Shown: positions 8,577 through 16,957, numbered from the stretch's first letter. The stretch is DNA of 64,000 nucleotides from an uncultured Sulfitobacter sp. (GCA_947492925.1 CANLOQ010000003.1:682001-746000); one strand, 5' to 3'. The notes: generated from the sequence alone by a model not told the origin. Made by a program: numbers and translations.

Positions 8577-9524
8577 CTAGTGTTGCTCCCTCAGGCGCGG
8601 GTTCAGGACAAAATACATCATATCGGCAATAAGATTCATCACGATGAACCCCACCGCCGTCACCAGAACGATCCCCTGCACCACGGCATAATCGCGGTTG
8701 AACACCGCATCGACCACCAGCTTGCCAAAGCCCGGGATGGTGAAAATCTGTTCGGTCAGCACCGCTCCGGCAATCAGCTCTCCGAACAAAAGCGCGGTCA
8801 GCGTCACGATGGGCGTCAGCGCGTTGCGAAAGGCGTGTTTCAGGACAACCACCCGCTCGGCCAGCCCCTTGGCCCGCGCGGTGCGCACATAATCGGCGTT
8901 CAGAACCCCCAGCATCGAGGACCGCGTATGCCGCATCAGGGTTGCCGCCAGCGCTGTGCCCAATACGAACGACGGCATCAGCATGGTGCGGATCGACTGG
9001 CCAAAATCCTCCGACAGCGGCACATAACCCGAGGCCGGCAGCAACTGCCATTTGACCGACACCAGCAGGATCAGCATGATCCCCAGCCAGAAATTCGGGA
9101 TGGACAGTCCCGACAACGCCACAACATTGGCCACATAATCCGTGGTCGTGCCTTTCTTGACCGCCGACAGGATGCCCGCCGGAATGCCGATCACCAGCGC
9201 AAAGATCATCGACATCACCGCCAGCTGTATCGTCACCGGCAGCTTTTGCGCCATCAGTTCCGTCACCGGCTGGTTGGACCGCAGCGAAATCCCCAGATCC
9301 CCCTGCAAGGCATTGCCGACCCAGGCCAGATATTGCACCGGTAGGGGATCATTCAGGCGGTATTTCTCGCGCAGAAATTCCAGAACGTCGGGGTCACGCT
9401 CTTCGCCTGCCAGCACCAGCAACGGATCGCCCGGCAACAGCTTTTGCAGCGCGAATACGAAGATCGAGATCAGGATGATCGTCGGGATCGCAATCAGAAT
9501 GCGTCGAAAGAGGAAGGCCAGCAT
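8577..9524 (-). CDS. Peptide ABC transporter permease, DppB type (second system)
   Basis: This 315-residue permease is read from ATG 9524, giving the family-typical N-terminus MLAFLFRRILIAIPTIILIS; a longer in-frame extension of 12 residues lacks support. It shows LNDPLPVQYLAWV, GDLGISLRSNQPVTELM, the EAA loop YVRTARAKGLAERVVV and the C-terminal MYFVLNPRLRE. It abuts the DppC-type permease gene directly. Upstream, between it and the binding-protein gene, is a strong hairpin. Confidence 0.92.
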   Translation of the reverse strand: MLAFLFRRILIAIPTIILISIFVFALQKLLPGDPLLVLAGEERDPDVLEFLREKYRLNDPLPVQYLAWVGNALQGDLGISLRSNQPVTELMAQKLPVTIQLAVMSMIFALVIGIPAGILSAVKKGTTTDYVANVVALSGLSIPNFWLGIMLILLVSVKWQLLPASGYVPLSEDFGQSIRTMLMPSFVLGTALAATLMRHTRSSMLGVLNADYVRTARAKGLAERVVVLKHAFRNALTPIVTLTALLFGELIAGAVLTEQIFTIPGFGKLVVDAVFNRDYAVVQGIVLVTAVGFIVMNLIADMMYFVLNPRLREQH

Positions 9525-9549
9525 CAGGTCTGTCCCTTGAATGGAAAAT

Positions 9550-9576
9550 CCCCGCGCCACGGACCGCGGCGCGGGG
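9550..9576 (-). promoter_or_regulatory. Intercistronic GC-rich hairpin after the second binding-protein gene
   Basis: Perfect 9-bp arms (CCCCGCGCC / GGCGCGGGG) enclose a 9-nt loop in the 60-bp gap between the binding-protein stop and the first permease of the minus-strand operon. There is no T-run. It has the same position in its operon as the hairpin at 768-787, suggesting a shared mechanism for unequal expression of binding protein and permease. Confidence 0.6.
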
Positions 9577-9584
9577 CAGATGGA

Positions 9585-11105
9585 TTATTCTTCCCAGGTC
9601 ACGTTCTCAAGCCGGATCATGCCGTCAGGATAGGGCGTGAATCCCTTGAGGTTGTCGCTGTGCGCCCAGATCCAATTCACGTGATAGAGAAACAGCCGCG
9701 GCAGTTCGTCCAGCATGATCACCATCGCCTCATCATAAAGCGCCTTGCGGGCCTCGGTGGTGGCGCCCACGCGGGCGGCATTCATCAGCTCATCAATCTT
9801 GGGGTTGGAAAACTTGCTGTCGTTGATGCCCCCGTTTGTGGTAACAAACTGGTGGTTGTTGCCATCGGGGTCCACACGGCCCGACCAACCGATCTGGCTC
9901 GCGGTGTAGTCCCCCGCAGACTGGTCTGCCAGCAGCGTGGCAAACTCTTTCGACGTCAGCTTGATGTCGATCCCGGCCTGTGCAGCCATCGCCTGTACCA
10001 CCTGCATCACAGCCAGCGGCTCTGTCGAATTGGGCACCTGCACTTCAAGTTCGATACCATCTGCATAGCCCGCTTCGGCCAGCAGCGCCTTGGCTTTTTC
10101 CATATCGGCCCCCTGCACGGGCAGATCTGTGTTGTACCACGGTGACGGCGGCGGGAAAGACTGGTTACCAGCGGCAAACGCCCCGTCAAACACCACCTGA
10201 TTCAGCGCCTCGCGGTCAATCGCATGGCTCAGCGCCTGACGCAGACGCTTGTCGTTGCCCCAGGGGTTGTCACCCCGCGCACCGTTGTTGATGTTGAATG
10301 TAATCCCCTGATATCCCAGCGAAACCGCACTTTGTACAACGATGCTGTCATCGGCATTCGCCTGTGTCAGATCAGTTGCCGCCAGACGCTCCAGCATGTC
10401 GATATCACCCGATTGCAGGTTCGCCAGACGCACCGTCGTGTCAGGGATCGGCAGAAAGGTAACGCTGTCGAAATGGATCACGTCAGCGTTCCAGTAATCA
10501 TCGAACTTGCTCAGCACGATCTTGTCCTGCGCCACGCGTTCCTCAAACTTGAACGCGCCCGAACACACCGGGTTCAGCCCGAAATCGGCCCCGGCCTCGG
10601 CGGCGGCAGTGGGCGAAATCATCATTCCCGCGCGGTCCGCCAGCTGCGCCATCAGCGTGGCATCGGCCCCCGCAAGCGTCAGCGTGATCTCATATTCGCC
10701 TGTCACCTCGGTGCCGGTGATCGACTTCAGCTCGGACTTGCGCCGCGATTCATCCAGCGTCTGTGACCGCTCGATGTTGGCCGCGACAGCCTCGGCGTTG
10801 AAGGGTGTGCCATCGTGAAACACCACCCCCTCACGCAGCGACATCCGCACCTTCGTGCCGTCATCCGTGGTTTCCCACGCCGTCGCCAGTTGCGGAATGA
10901 TCTCAAGCTCCGGCGTGATGTCCACCAGCTTGTCACACATGGACGCATAGACAATCCGCCCCACAAAGGTACGCGACTGGTCCGGGTCCAGCACATCCGC
11001 GTCCGATTGCAGCGCAATGCGCAGATCCTTGGCATAGCCCGGTTGCGCCGTCAGGGCCGTGGCCCCCAATAGCGCGCTCAGCATGGCAGTCTTCAGATGT
11101 CTCAT
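9585..11105 (-). CDS. Peptide (candidate glutathione) ABC transporter substrate-binding protein
   Basis: This 506-residue periplasmic protein has a clear Sec signal peptide (Lys near the start, a hydrophobic LSALLGATALTA core and cleavage near QPGYA-KD). The mature protein has the SBP_bac_5 layout: DADVLDPDQSRTFVGRIVY, LREGVVFHDGTPFNAEAVA, RLRQALSHAIDREALNQVV, LLAEAGYADGIELEV and a C-terminal HVNWIWAHSDNLKGF. It lies between the ATPase genes and permease genes of one operon that also encodes GGT and DUF1028. That context favours gamma-glutamyl peptides or glutathione as ligand, but the sequence alone does not prove it. Confidence 0.92.
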   Translation of the reverse strand: MRHLKTAMLSALLGATALTAQPGYAKDLRIALQSDADVLDPDQSRTFVGRIVYASMCDKLVDITPELEIIPQLATAWETTDDGTKVRMSLREGVVFHDGTPFNAEAVAANIERSQTLDESRRKSELKSITGTEVTGEYEITLTLAGADATLMAQLADRAGMMISPTAAAEAGADFGLNPVCSGAFKFEERVAQDKIVLSKFDDYWNADVIHFDSVTFLPIPDTTVRLANLQSGDIDMLERLAATDLTQANADDSIVVQSAVSLGYQGITFNINNGARGDNPWGNDKRLRQALSHAIDREALNQVVFDGAFAAGNQSFPPPSPWYNTDLPVQGADMEKAKALLAEAGYADGIELEVQVPNSTEPLAVMQVVQAMAAQAGIDIKLTSKEFATLLADQSAGDYTASQIGWSGRVDPDGNNHQFVTTNGGINDSKFSNPKIDELMNAARVGATTEARKALYDEAMVIMLDELPRLFLYHVNWIWAHSDNLKGFTPYPDGMIRLENVTWEE

Positions 11106-11108
11106 GAC

Positions 11109-12209
11109 TTAGTCCTCTTCTGTTGCAGGGTCGGTTTTATGGTGAACGGCACCGCCTGCTGCCGCCGCGCGATAAAGCGCAAAGCGGGCCTCGGCGGCCG
11201 GGGATTTGGGCACAGGCGCAGGCGGCTCAAAGGCCCCTGCAATCTCTTCCCAGTAATGACAGGCGGTCTGATGGCCCTCGCCTGCCAGCGCGGGGCTTTG
11301 CGCCACGCACAGGTCTTGCTTGTGCGGGCAACGGGTGTGAAACCGGCAGCCCGTGGGAGGGTCGGACGGGCTGGGCAATTCACCCAGCAAGCTCGGGCGG
11401 GTCTGGGGCCGTGCCCCGTCCATCACCGGGATCGCGGCCAGCAGGGCCTGAGTGTAGGGATGGCGCGGCGCTGCAAAAACCTCCTCGGCGCGGCCCATCT
11501 CGACAATCCGGCCCAGATACATCACCGCCACCCGGTCACTCATGTGCCGGATCACACCCAGATCATGCGCAATCACCACCAGCGTCAGGCCCAGCGCGCC
11601 GCGCAGATCAGCCAGCAAATTAATCACCTGCGCCTGCACCGACACATCCAGCGCCGACACCGGCTCATCCCCGATCAGCAGCTTCGGCTCGGCGGCCAGC
11701 GCGCGGGCAATCCCGATGCGCTGTCGCTGCCCGCCACTGAACTCATGCGGATACCGGTCCGCGTGCTCGGGGCGCAGGCCCACCTGCTGCAGCAATGTCG
11801 CCACCCGCGCACGCCGATCCTGCGCGCCCATCTCGGGCGCATGCACCTCCAGCGGCTCCCCCACCAGCTTGCCCACGCTCATCCGTGGATTTAGCGATGA
11901 AAACGGGTCCTGAAAGATAAACTGCATGTCCCCGCGCAGCGCCGTCAGGTCAGTCCCCTGCGCATGGCTGATGTCCTTGCCGTCAAAGCGCACGCTGCCG
12001 TCCGTCGGCTCCAGCAGGCGCATCAGCACCCGCGCCAGCGTGGACTTGCCGCAGCCCGATTCCCCCACAATCGCAAAGGTCTCGCCCCGTCTGATCTGTA
12101 ACGACACGCCGTCAACCGCCTGCACCGGCCGCTTTTTTGATAACCACCCCCCGGAGCCGCCAAAATGCTTGACCACGTCGACCGCTTCCAGAATGACATC
12201 GTCACTCAT
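11109..12209 (-). CDS. Peptide ABC transporter ATP-binding protein, DppF/OppF type
   Basis: This ATPase of 366 residues starts at ATG 12209 (MSDDVILEAVDVVKHF), which overlaps the preceding ATPase stop by 4 bp. Walker A is GESGCGKST, the signature is FSGGQRQRIGIARAL and Walker B is LLIGDEPVSALDVS. The C-terminal oligopeptide-transporter domain has the cysteine pattern GCRFHTRCPHKQDLC, typical of OppD/OppF proteins. It pairs with the 12206-13231 ATPase to energise the second peptide importer. The gene is directly followed by the binding-protein gene (4-bp gap). Confidence 0.93.
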   Translation of the reverse strand: MSDDVILEAVDVVKHFGGSGGWLSKKRPVQAVDGVSLQIRRGETFAIVGESGCGKSTLARVLMRLLEPTDGSVRFDGKDISHAQGTDLTALRGDMQFIFQDPFSSLNPRMSVGKLVGEPLEVHAPEMGAQDRRARVATLLQQVGLRPEHADRYPHEFSGGQRQRIGIARALAAEPKLLIGDEPVSALDVSVQAQVINLLADLRGALGLTLVVIAHDLGVIRHMSDRVAVMYLGRIVEMGRAEEVFAAPRHPYTQALLAAIPVMDGARPQTRPSLLGELPSPSDPPTGCRFHTRCPHKQDLCVAQSPALAGEGHQTACHYWEEIAGAFEPPAPVPKSPAAEARFALYRAAAAGGAVHHKTDPATEED

Positions 12210-13231
12210 GGTGCCACCACCACATGATCTTCCAGCGGCGCGAAATGGCATGCCACACGGTGCGCCCCCTCGACCGACTTCAGCGGCGGGCGGGTCGCGC
12301 AGGCGGACCCGGCAAAGGCACAGCGCGTGCGAAACCGGCAGCCTGCGGGCATCCGTGCAATCGTAGGCACCGTGCCGGGCACAATGGCCAATGGTTCATT
12401 GGGCCGGTCAATCCGCGGCATCGCGCCCATCAATCCGATGGTATAGGGGTGCTGCGGATTGTCGAAAACAGCGCGCACCGGTCCCTGTTCCACCACTTGC
12501 CCGGCGTACATGACTGCCACCGTGTCCGCGATCTCGGCCACAACTCCCAGATCATGCGTGATCATCACGGTGCCCATGCCCGTCGCATCGCGCAAATCGC
12601 GGATCAGGTCGAGGATTTGCGCCTGTATTGTCACGTCCAGCGCGGTCGTTGGCTCATCCGCAATCAGAACCTGCGGATCATTGGCCAGCGCAATCGCGAT
12701 CATCACCCGTTGGCGCATACCACCGGACAATTGGTGCGGATATTCCCGCAGCCGCTGGGCAGGGTTGGCAATACCAACACGGCTCAGCATCTCCTCGGCG
12801 TGGGCCATCGCTTCCGCGCGCGTCCCCTTGTTGTGGCGCTGCACCACCTCGGCAATCTGATCCCCGATGCGGAAGGCCGGGTTCAGCGATGTCATCGGCT
12901 CCTGAAAGATCATCGACACCACATTGCCCCGCATGTCAGCGGGCAATGCTTCGGTGGGCAAATCCCATTGGTCTGTCAAAACCGACAGCGTACCGGAAGA
13001 AATGCGCGTCGATTTAGGCGGCAATAACCCCATCAGCGCCATTGAGGTCACGCTTTTCCCGCAGCCGGATTCACCCACCACACAGACAACCTCGCCGCGC
13101 CTGACCTCCAGATCGACGCCCTGCACCACGTCGTTTTCCTGACCTTTGAAGCGCAGCGTCAGGTCCGACAGCGCCAGCACAACCTCACCCTTGGGCGCGC
13201 GGCCTGCCTTGTCTGAAAGCTGTTGCAACAA
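12206..13231 (-). CDS. Peptide ABC transporter ATP-binding protein, DppD/OppD type
   Basis: The first gene of the minus-strand operon encodes a 341-residue ATPase with Walker A GESGCGKSV, Q-loop IFQEPMTSLNPAF, signature LSGGMRQRVMIAIAL and Walker B VLIADEPTTALD. The C-terminal domain carries the cysteine pattern GCRFRTRCAFAGSAC. The N-terminus includes a short extension before ALSDLTLRF. Upstream lies an inverted repeat that may be the operator. It overlaps the second ATPase by 4 bp, so translation is coupled. Confidence 0.93.
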   Translation of the reverse strand: MLQQLSDKAGRAPKGEVVLALSDLTLRFKGQENDVVQGVDLEVRRGEVVCVVGESGCGKSVTSMALMGLLPPKSTRISSGTLSVLTDQWDLPTEALPADMRGNVVSMIFQEPMTSLNPAFRIGDQIAEVVQRHNKGTRAEAMAHAEEMLSRVGIANPAQRLREYPHQLSGGMRQRVMIAIALANDPQVLIADEPTTALDVTIQAQILDLIRDLRDATGMGTVMITHDLGVVAEIADTVAVMYAGQVVEQGPVRAVFDNPQHPYTIGLMGAMPRIDRPNEPLAIVPGTVPTIARMPAGCRFRTRCAFAGSACATRPPLKSVEGAHRVACHFAPLEDHVVVAP

Positions 13232-13275
13232 ATGATGACCTTCCCTGCGGGCCCGGCGGGCTTGGCGTGATTCTG

Positions 13276-13294
13276 AACCAATGGTAAATTGGTT
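13276..13294. promoter_or_regulatory. Inverted repeat upstream of the peptide-ABC/GGT operon, candidate operator
   Basis: AACCAAT-GGTAA-ATTGGTT forms a perfect 7-bp-arm palindrome 45 bp upstream of the first gene of the minus-strand operon. Short AT-rich palindromes with GGT/ACC half-sites are typical operators for GntR/FCD regulators, and this operon ends with such a regulator gene. Binding is inferred; only the palindrome and its position are seen. Confidence 0.45.
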
Positions 13295-13405
13295 TGCAAA
13301 AATTGCGAGGGCGAAACGAAAGATTCTTGCGCGACACCCCGCGATTCATGGCAATGGGCCGGGGCGTGCCTGATTTTCAGTCAGAAAATACGGCGCAACG
13401 GCGCG

Positions 13406-14311
13406 TCAAACAGCCTGCAATTTGCGCGCCTCATCACCGGCCAACTGCAGCAATTGGTCCATGAACGGCTTGCCCAGATCGTCGGTGCGCACCGCCGCAT
13501 AAAGCCTGCGCGTCACGCCTTCCCGGGTCAGGGGCCGTGTCACGTAATCAGAGGAATATTTCACCTCCCGCACCACCCAATCGGGCAGCACGGACACCCC
13601 CCTGTTAGACGCCACCAACAACAGGATCACCGCCGTCAGCTCCACCTGCCGGATCGCCGCAGGCTCTACCTTGGCGGGGATCAAAAGCTGGCTGAACACG
13701 TCCAGCCGCGTGCGCTCCACCGGATAGGTAATTAATGTCTCCCCCCGGAAATCCGCCGCCTCGACAAAGGACTTTTCCGCCAGCGGATGCGCGCTTGCCG
13801 CCACAAAAACCGCCTTGTAATCAAACAATTCAACAAAGGTCACACCGGCTAGATCCTCGGGGTCCGATGACACCACCAGATCGACCTCCTCGCGCAAAAG
13901 CGCAGGCAACGCGTCAAACGCCAGCCCCGGCCTGATGTCCACATCCACATCCGGCCACGATCGGCGAAACTGTTCCAGCACCGGAAACAGCCATTCAAAA
14001 CAAGCGTGACATTCAATCGCGATGTGCATCCGCCCCGTGCTGCCGGCCCGCAGCCCGGTAAATTCATCCTGCAAGGCCTGCACCTGCGGCAAGACCTGCT
14101 GTGCCAGCTTCAGCAATCGCTGCCCCGCTGGCGACAGCTTAAGCGGCTTGGACCGCCGCACGAACAATTCCACCCCCGCCTGATCTTCCAGCCCTTTCAC
14201 CTGATGGCTCAGTGCAGATTGCGTGATGTTCATCTGTTCGGCCGCACGCGCCAGCCCGCCCGCCTCATGGATCGCCTGAATGGTACGCAAATGCCGGAAC
14301 TCAATATGCAT
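13406..14311 (-). CDS. metR: LysR-type regulator MetR
   Basis: This 301-residue LysR regulator has the N-terminal helix-turn-helix AAEQMNITQSALSHQVKGLE and a long effector-binding domain. Conserved MetR-type segments are IECHACFEWLFPVLEQF and SDPEDLAGVTFVELFDYKAVFV. In characterised bacteria MetR uses homocysteine as co-inducer and activates methionine genes. ATG 14311 follows GAGG by 10 nt; an upstream TTG is less likely. It is transcribed divergently from metF, the classical MetR arrangement, with a MetR-box-like site in the shared intergenic region. Confidence 0.9.
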   Translation of the reverse strand: MHIEFRHLRTIQAIHEAGGLARAAEQMNITQSALSHQVKGLEDQAGVELFVRRSKPLKLSPAGQRLLKLAQQVLPQVQALQDEFTGLRAGSTGRMHIAIECHACFEWLFPVLEQFRRSWPDVDVDIRPGLAFDALPALLREEVDLVVSSDPEDLAGVTFVELFDYKAVFVAASAHPLAEKSFVEAADFRGETLITYPVERTRLDVFSQLLIPAKVEPAAIRQVELTAVILLLVASNRGVSVLPDWVVREVKYSSDYVTRPLTREGVTRRLYAAVRTDDLGKPFMDQLLQLAGDEARKLQAV

Positions 14312-14344
14312 GTGAGGCAATCCTCATGTTCAAGATGAAAGTTA

Positions 14345-14357
14345 TGAATTTGTTTCA
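14345..14357. promoter_or_regulatory. MetR-box-like site between metR and metF
   Basis: The sequence TGAATTTGTTTCA matches the TGAA-N5-TTCA consensus known for enterobacterial MetR sites. Further TGAA and TTCA half-sites flank it (for example TGAA at 14335 and again near 14370). It lies 47 bp upstream of the metF start and 34 bp from the metR start, where a divergent activator/autoregulator would bind. Confidence 0.6.
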
Positions 14358-14403
14358 CATCTCAACCTATGAAACAAGGGATCAACAAAAACAGGATATC
14401 CGT

Positions 14404-15270
14404 ATGCCCTCGCCTCAAATCTCTTTTGAAGTCTTTCCGCCCCGCAACGTCGATGCCGCCTTTACCCTTTGGGACACCGCACAGGCGCTGGCCCCCCTCG
14501 CGCCGCGCTTTTTCTCCGTGACCTACGGCGCGGGCGGCACCACCCGTGACCTGACCCATGACGCAGCCCATGTCCTGCGCCGCAGTTCCGGCCTGCCCGT
14601 TGCCGCGCATCTGACCTGTGTGGGGGCCAGCAAGGCCGAAACCCTTGAAACAGCGCAGAAATTCGCCAGCGTCGGCGTGACAGACATCGTTGCCCTGCGC
14701 GGCGATCCCCTGAACGGGGCGGATCATTTCACACCCCATCCCGATGGCTTTGCCGACAGCTGCGCCCTGATCGAGGCACTGGCCGACACCGGCACCTTCA
14801 ACATCCGCGTCGGGGCCTACCCCGAAAGCCACCCCGAAGCCACCGACATGGCCGCCAACATCGACTGGCTCAAGGCCAAATTCGCCGCCGGTGCGGATGA
14901 GGCAATCACCCAGTTCTTCTTTGAACCCGAAACCTTTTTGCGCTTCCGCGACGCCTGCGCCGCTGCGGGCATCGACAAGTTCATCACCCCCGGCATCCTG
15001 CCGATCCTCAATTGGAACGCGGCGCGCAAATTCGCCCTGCGCTGCGGCACGTCAGTGCCCGCATGGCTCGACGACAGCTTTACCGCCGCCATCCGCGACG
15101 ACAGGCATGATCTGCTGGCCACCGCCCTGTGTACAGAAATGTGCGACACGCTCCTGCGCGAGGGCGTGGAAAATCTGCACTTCTACACGCTCAACCGCGC
15201 CGATTTGACCCGCGATGTCTGCCGCGCACTGGGGGTCACCCCGCAAAGCCGGCTGTCCGACGTCGCGTAA
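14404..15270 (+). CDS. metF: Methylenetetrahydrofolate reductase
   Basis: This 288-residue FAD enzyme reduces 5,10-methylene-THF to 5-methyl-THF for homocysteine methylation. ISFEVFPPRN at the start holds the conserved catalytic Glu. VTYGAGGTTRD, HLTCVGAS, DIVALRGDP (FAD/folate-binding segment), GAYPESHPEA and QFFFEPETF follow in the expected order. ATG 14404 starts right before SPQISFEVFPP; a 26-residue upstream extension would cross the MetR-box region and is rejected. The length matches the bacterial MetF family. Confidence 0.96.
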   Translation: MPSPQISFEVFPPRNVDAAFTLWDTAQALAPLAPRFFSVTYGAGGTTRDLTHDAAHVLRRSSGLPVAAHLTCVGASKAETLETAQKFASVGVTDIVALRGDPLNGADHFTPHPDGFADSCALIEALADTGTFNIRVGAYPESHPEATDMAANIDWLKAKFAAGADEAITQFFFEPETFLRFRDACAAAGIDKFITPGILPILNWNAARKFALRCGTSVPAWLDDSFTAAIRDDRHDLLATALCTEMCDTLLREGVENLHFYTLNRADLTRDVCRALGVTPQSRLSDVA

Positions 15271-15329
15271 CTGCTTGGCACCGAAGGGCATCTGGCACTA
15301 GCATCGGGCAACCCAGACCGGAGAGCCCA

Positions 15330-15812
15330 ATGCCACGCCTTGCCACCAAACCCGAAGAATTGCTCAGCCAGTCCGAAGCGCTGAAACTGTCTGGGCTTGA
15401 GTTCATGCAGGCAATTCTCGACGGCACCAATCCCGGCCCGCCCATCGGGGCGACAATGGGCTATACCCTGCACGACATCTCCGAAGGCCGCGCCGTGTTT
15501 CGCGGCGCGCCCGAATTCAACGTGACCAACCCGATGGGCACGGTCCACGGCGGCTGGTACGGCACCCTGCTGGATTCCGCGATGGCCTGCGCGGTGATGA
15601 CAAAGGTGCCGCGCGGATCGGTCTATACGACGTTGGAATACAAGATAAACATCCTGCGCGGCATCCCCTTGGGCATGCAGATCGACTGCATCGGCACCAC
15701 CGACCACGTCGGCCGCTCCACCGGCGTCGCCCACGGAGAGATCAGGGGCGTGGAAGACGGCAAGCTATATGCGACGGGGTCCACGACATGTATTGTCATG
15801 CAGATCGGGTGA
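15330..15812 (+). CDS. PaaI-type hotdog-fold thioesterase
   Basis: This 160-residue protein shows the hotdog thioesterase core: NPMGTVHGGWYGTLLDSAMACAV contains the HGG-x4-LLD-x-A signature of the 4HBT/PaaI family, followed by TTLEYKINILRG. It probably hydrolyses acyl-CoA thioesters in the cytoplasm; the acyl substrate is unknown. ATG 15330 (after GGAGAG) is used; a longer frame would run back into metF. It is the last ordinary-GC gene before the AT-rich island, 60 bp downstream of metF. Confidence 0.87.
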   Translation: MPRLATKPEELLSQSEALKLSGLEFMQAILDGTNPGPPIGATMGYTLHDISEGRAVFRGAPEFNVTNPMGTVHGGWYGTLLDSAMACAVMTKVPRGSVYTTLEYKINILRGIPLGMQIDCIGTTDHVGRSTGVAHGEIRGVEDGKLYATGSTTCIVMQIG

Positions 15813-15886
15813 AAAGTGGTGAACTGATGGTTTAGTTGTCCAAAAGCTGCTTCGCAAAATCAAGCCTTCTTTGCGAATGCAAAAAT

Positions 15887-16618
15887 CTAGTTCACGCCTC
15901 CTTTTTTTAGCTTATCACGCTCTTTAAGTATTGCTTTGATCTCTTTCTTGGTCTCGTTGTCAAATTTAGCCATATACAAACCTATGATTTTGGACAGTTT
16001 TTCTTTTGACGCCTTTGAGAGCTTTTTATTCTTTATGAGGCGAGCTAATTCTTCTTTGACAAATATCTTATCTCCGCCAATGTTTCTAAAATCATCTGCA
16101 ACCCCGGTAATTGTCTCCACGTCACCCTCAACGTTTTGCGCATATATCCCTGAAAGCTGAGTCCATGTTTTTTCGACAACAGGTTTAGGAAACAGTTTAG
16201 GAAATTTCTTTAATTCATCTAGATACTCTGCTGCGCTCGCAAAAAATTTTTCAACGCTATCTTGATCGATGAATTTTGGATGCGATCTAATTCTTGAAAG
16301 CACCTGATGCAGCATTTCATATTCGACCGGTGCTTTACTCTCCTTCAAGTTCTTTTGGGCCTTCTCAATCTGTTTATAGATACCTGTGACGATTTCTCCG
16401 TCTTTTCGAAGGTCCTCGTCCGCACCAGAGGAACCGCGACCAAGAAATTCCTCTTTAATCGCCTTTATCATTGAGTCGATACTATTGCCGCTATAAAATA
16501 TGGCCTTGTTGCCCGCCTTTGGTTTAATCTTGCTCTTGTTCTTTGATATCCATTCATTCAAAAATTTAATGTTCTGCTTTTGGACTTGCGATACTGTGAG
16601 AGGTTTTTTGGATGGCAT
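15887..16618 (-). CDS. Unrecognised lysine-rich protein in an AT-rich island
   Basis: I do not recognise this protein of 243 residues. It is very rich in Lys, Glu and Ile, starts basic (PSKKPLTVSQVQKQN), has GNKAIFYSGNSIDSMIKAI near residue 37-55, and is predicted mostly helical with a coiled-coil-like C-terminus (KKEIKAILKERDKLKKGG). No signal peptide or membrane segment is visible. Codon use and base composition differ sharply from the neighbours: 15901-15960 has 21 G/C in 60 bases. ATG 16618 is chosen over an upstream TTG at 16624. Horizontal acquisition is likely. A toxin, immunity or defence role is possible, but nothing in the sequence proves it. Confidence 0.7.
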   Translation of the reverse strand: MPSKKPLTVSQVQKQNIKFLNEWISKNKSKIKPKAGNKAIFYSGNSIDSMIKAIKEEFLGRGSSGADEDLRKDGEIVTGIYKQIEKAQKNLKESKAPVEYEMLHQVLSRIRSHPKFIDQDSVEKFFASAAEYLDELKKFPKLFPKPVVEKTWTQLSGIYAQNVEGDVETITGVADDFRNIGGDKIFVKEELARLIKNKKLSKASKEKLSKIIGLYMAKFDNETKKEIKAILKERDKLKKGGVN

Positions 16619-16624
16619 ATTCAA

Positions 16625-16957
16625 ATCTCAAGTTAATCAGAAGGTTCAAGGTCATTTTTCTTGCACAAATGGATGTCCAGCAATGATGTTGCAATGTGAT
16701 CGCTAAATCAAGACTGTCGAACAGTTTCGCCAAGGTGCGATAGCGCGCCGTCTATCGATTGCGAGCGTTTTAAGTCAAGTTCGGCTCTCTACGAAATGTT
16801 TTACCCATTAGCCCTCACTTGCCAGAGATTACCCTACAAATAGGTGTTTCTGAGTGATTGTATTTTCTTCAGACGTGTCGATTGGACTCAGTTCTGCCGA
16901 TTGCCGCAAAGGTCACGCTTACTTCCTTTGCCACGCCAGTCAAACTATCCTCAGCGC
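16625..16957. other. Non-coding AT-rich flank of the island
   Basis: These 333 bases between the unknown AT-rich gene and the DUF2235 gene contain no convincing gene on either strand. Composition changes from AT-rich to the normal GC-rich pattern around 16900-16960. I see no inverted terminal repeats, integrase remnant or tRNA fragment. The promoter of the AT-rich gene should lie near 16625-16720. Confidence 0.5.

Noticed and set aside
14326-14403. 26-residue N-terminal extension of metF
   Set aside because: It would place coding sequence over the MetR-box region and does not match MetF N-termini; ATG 14404 does.
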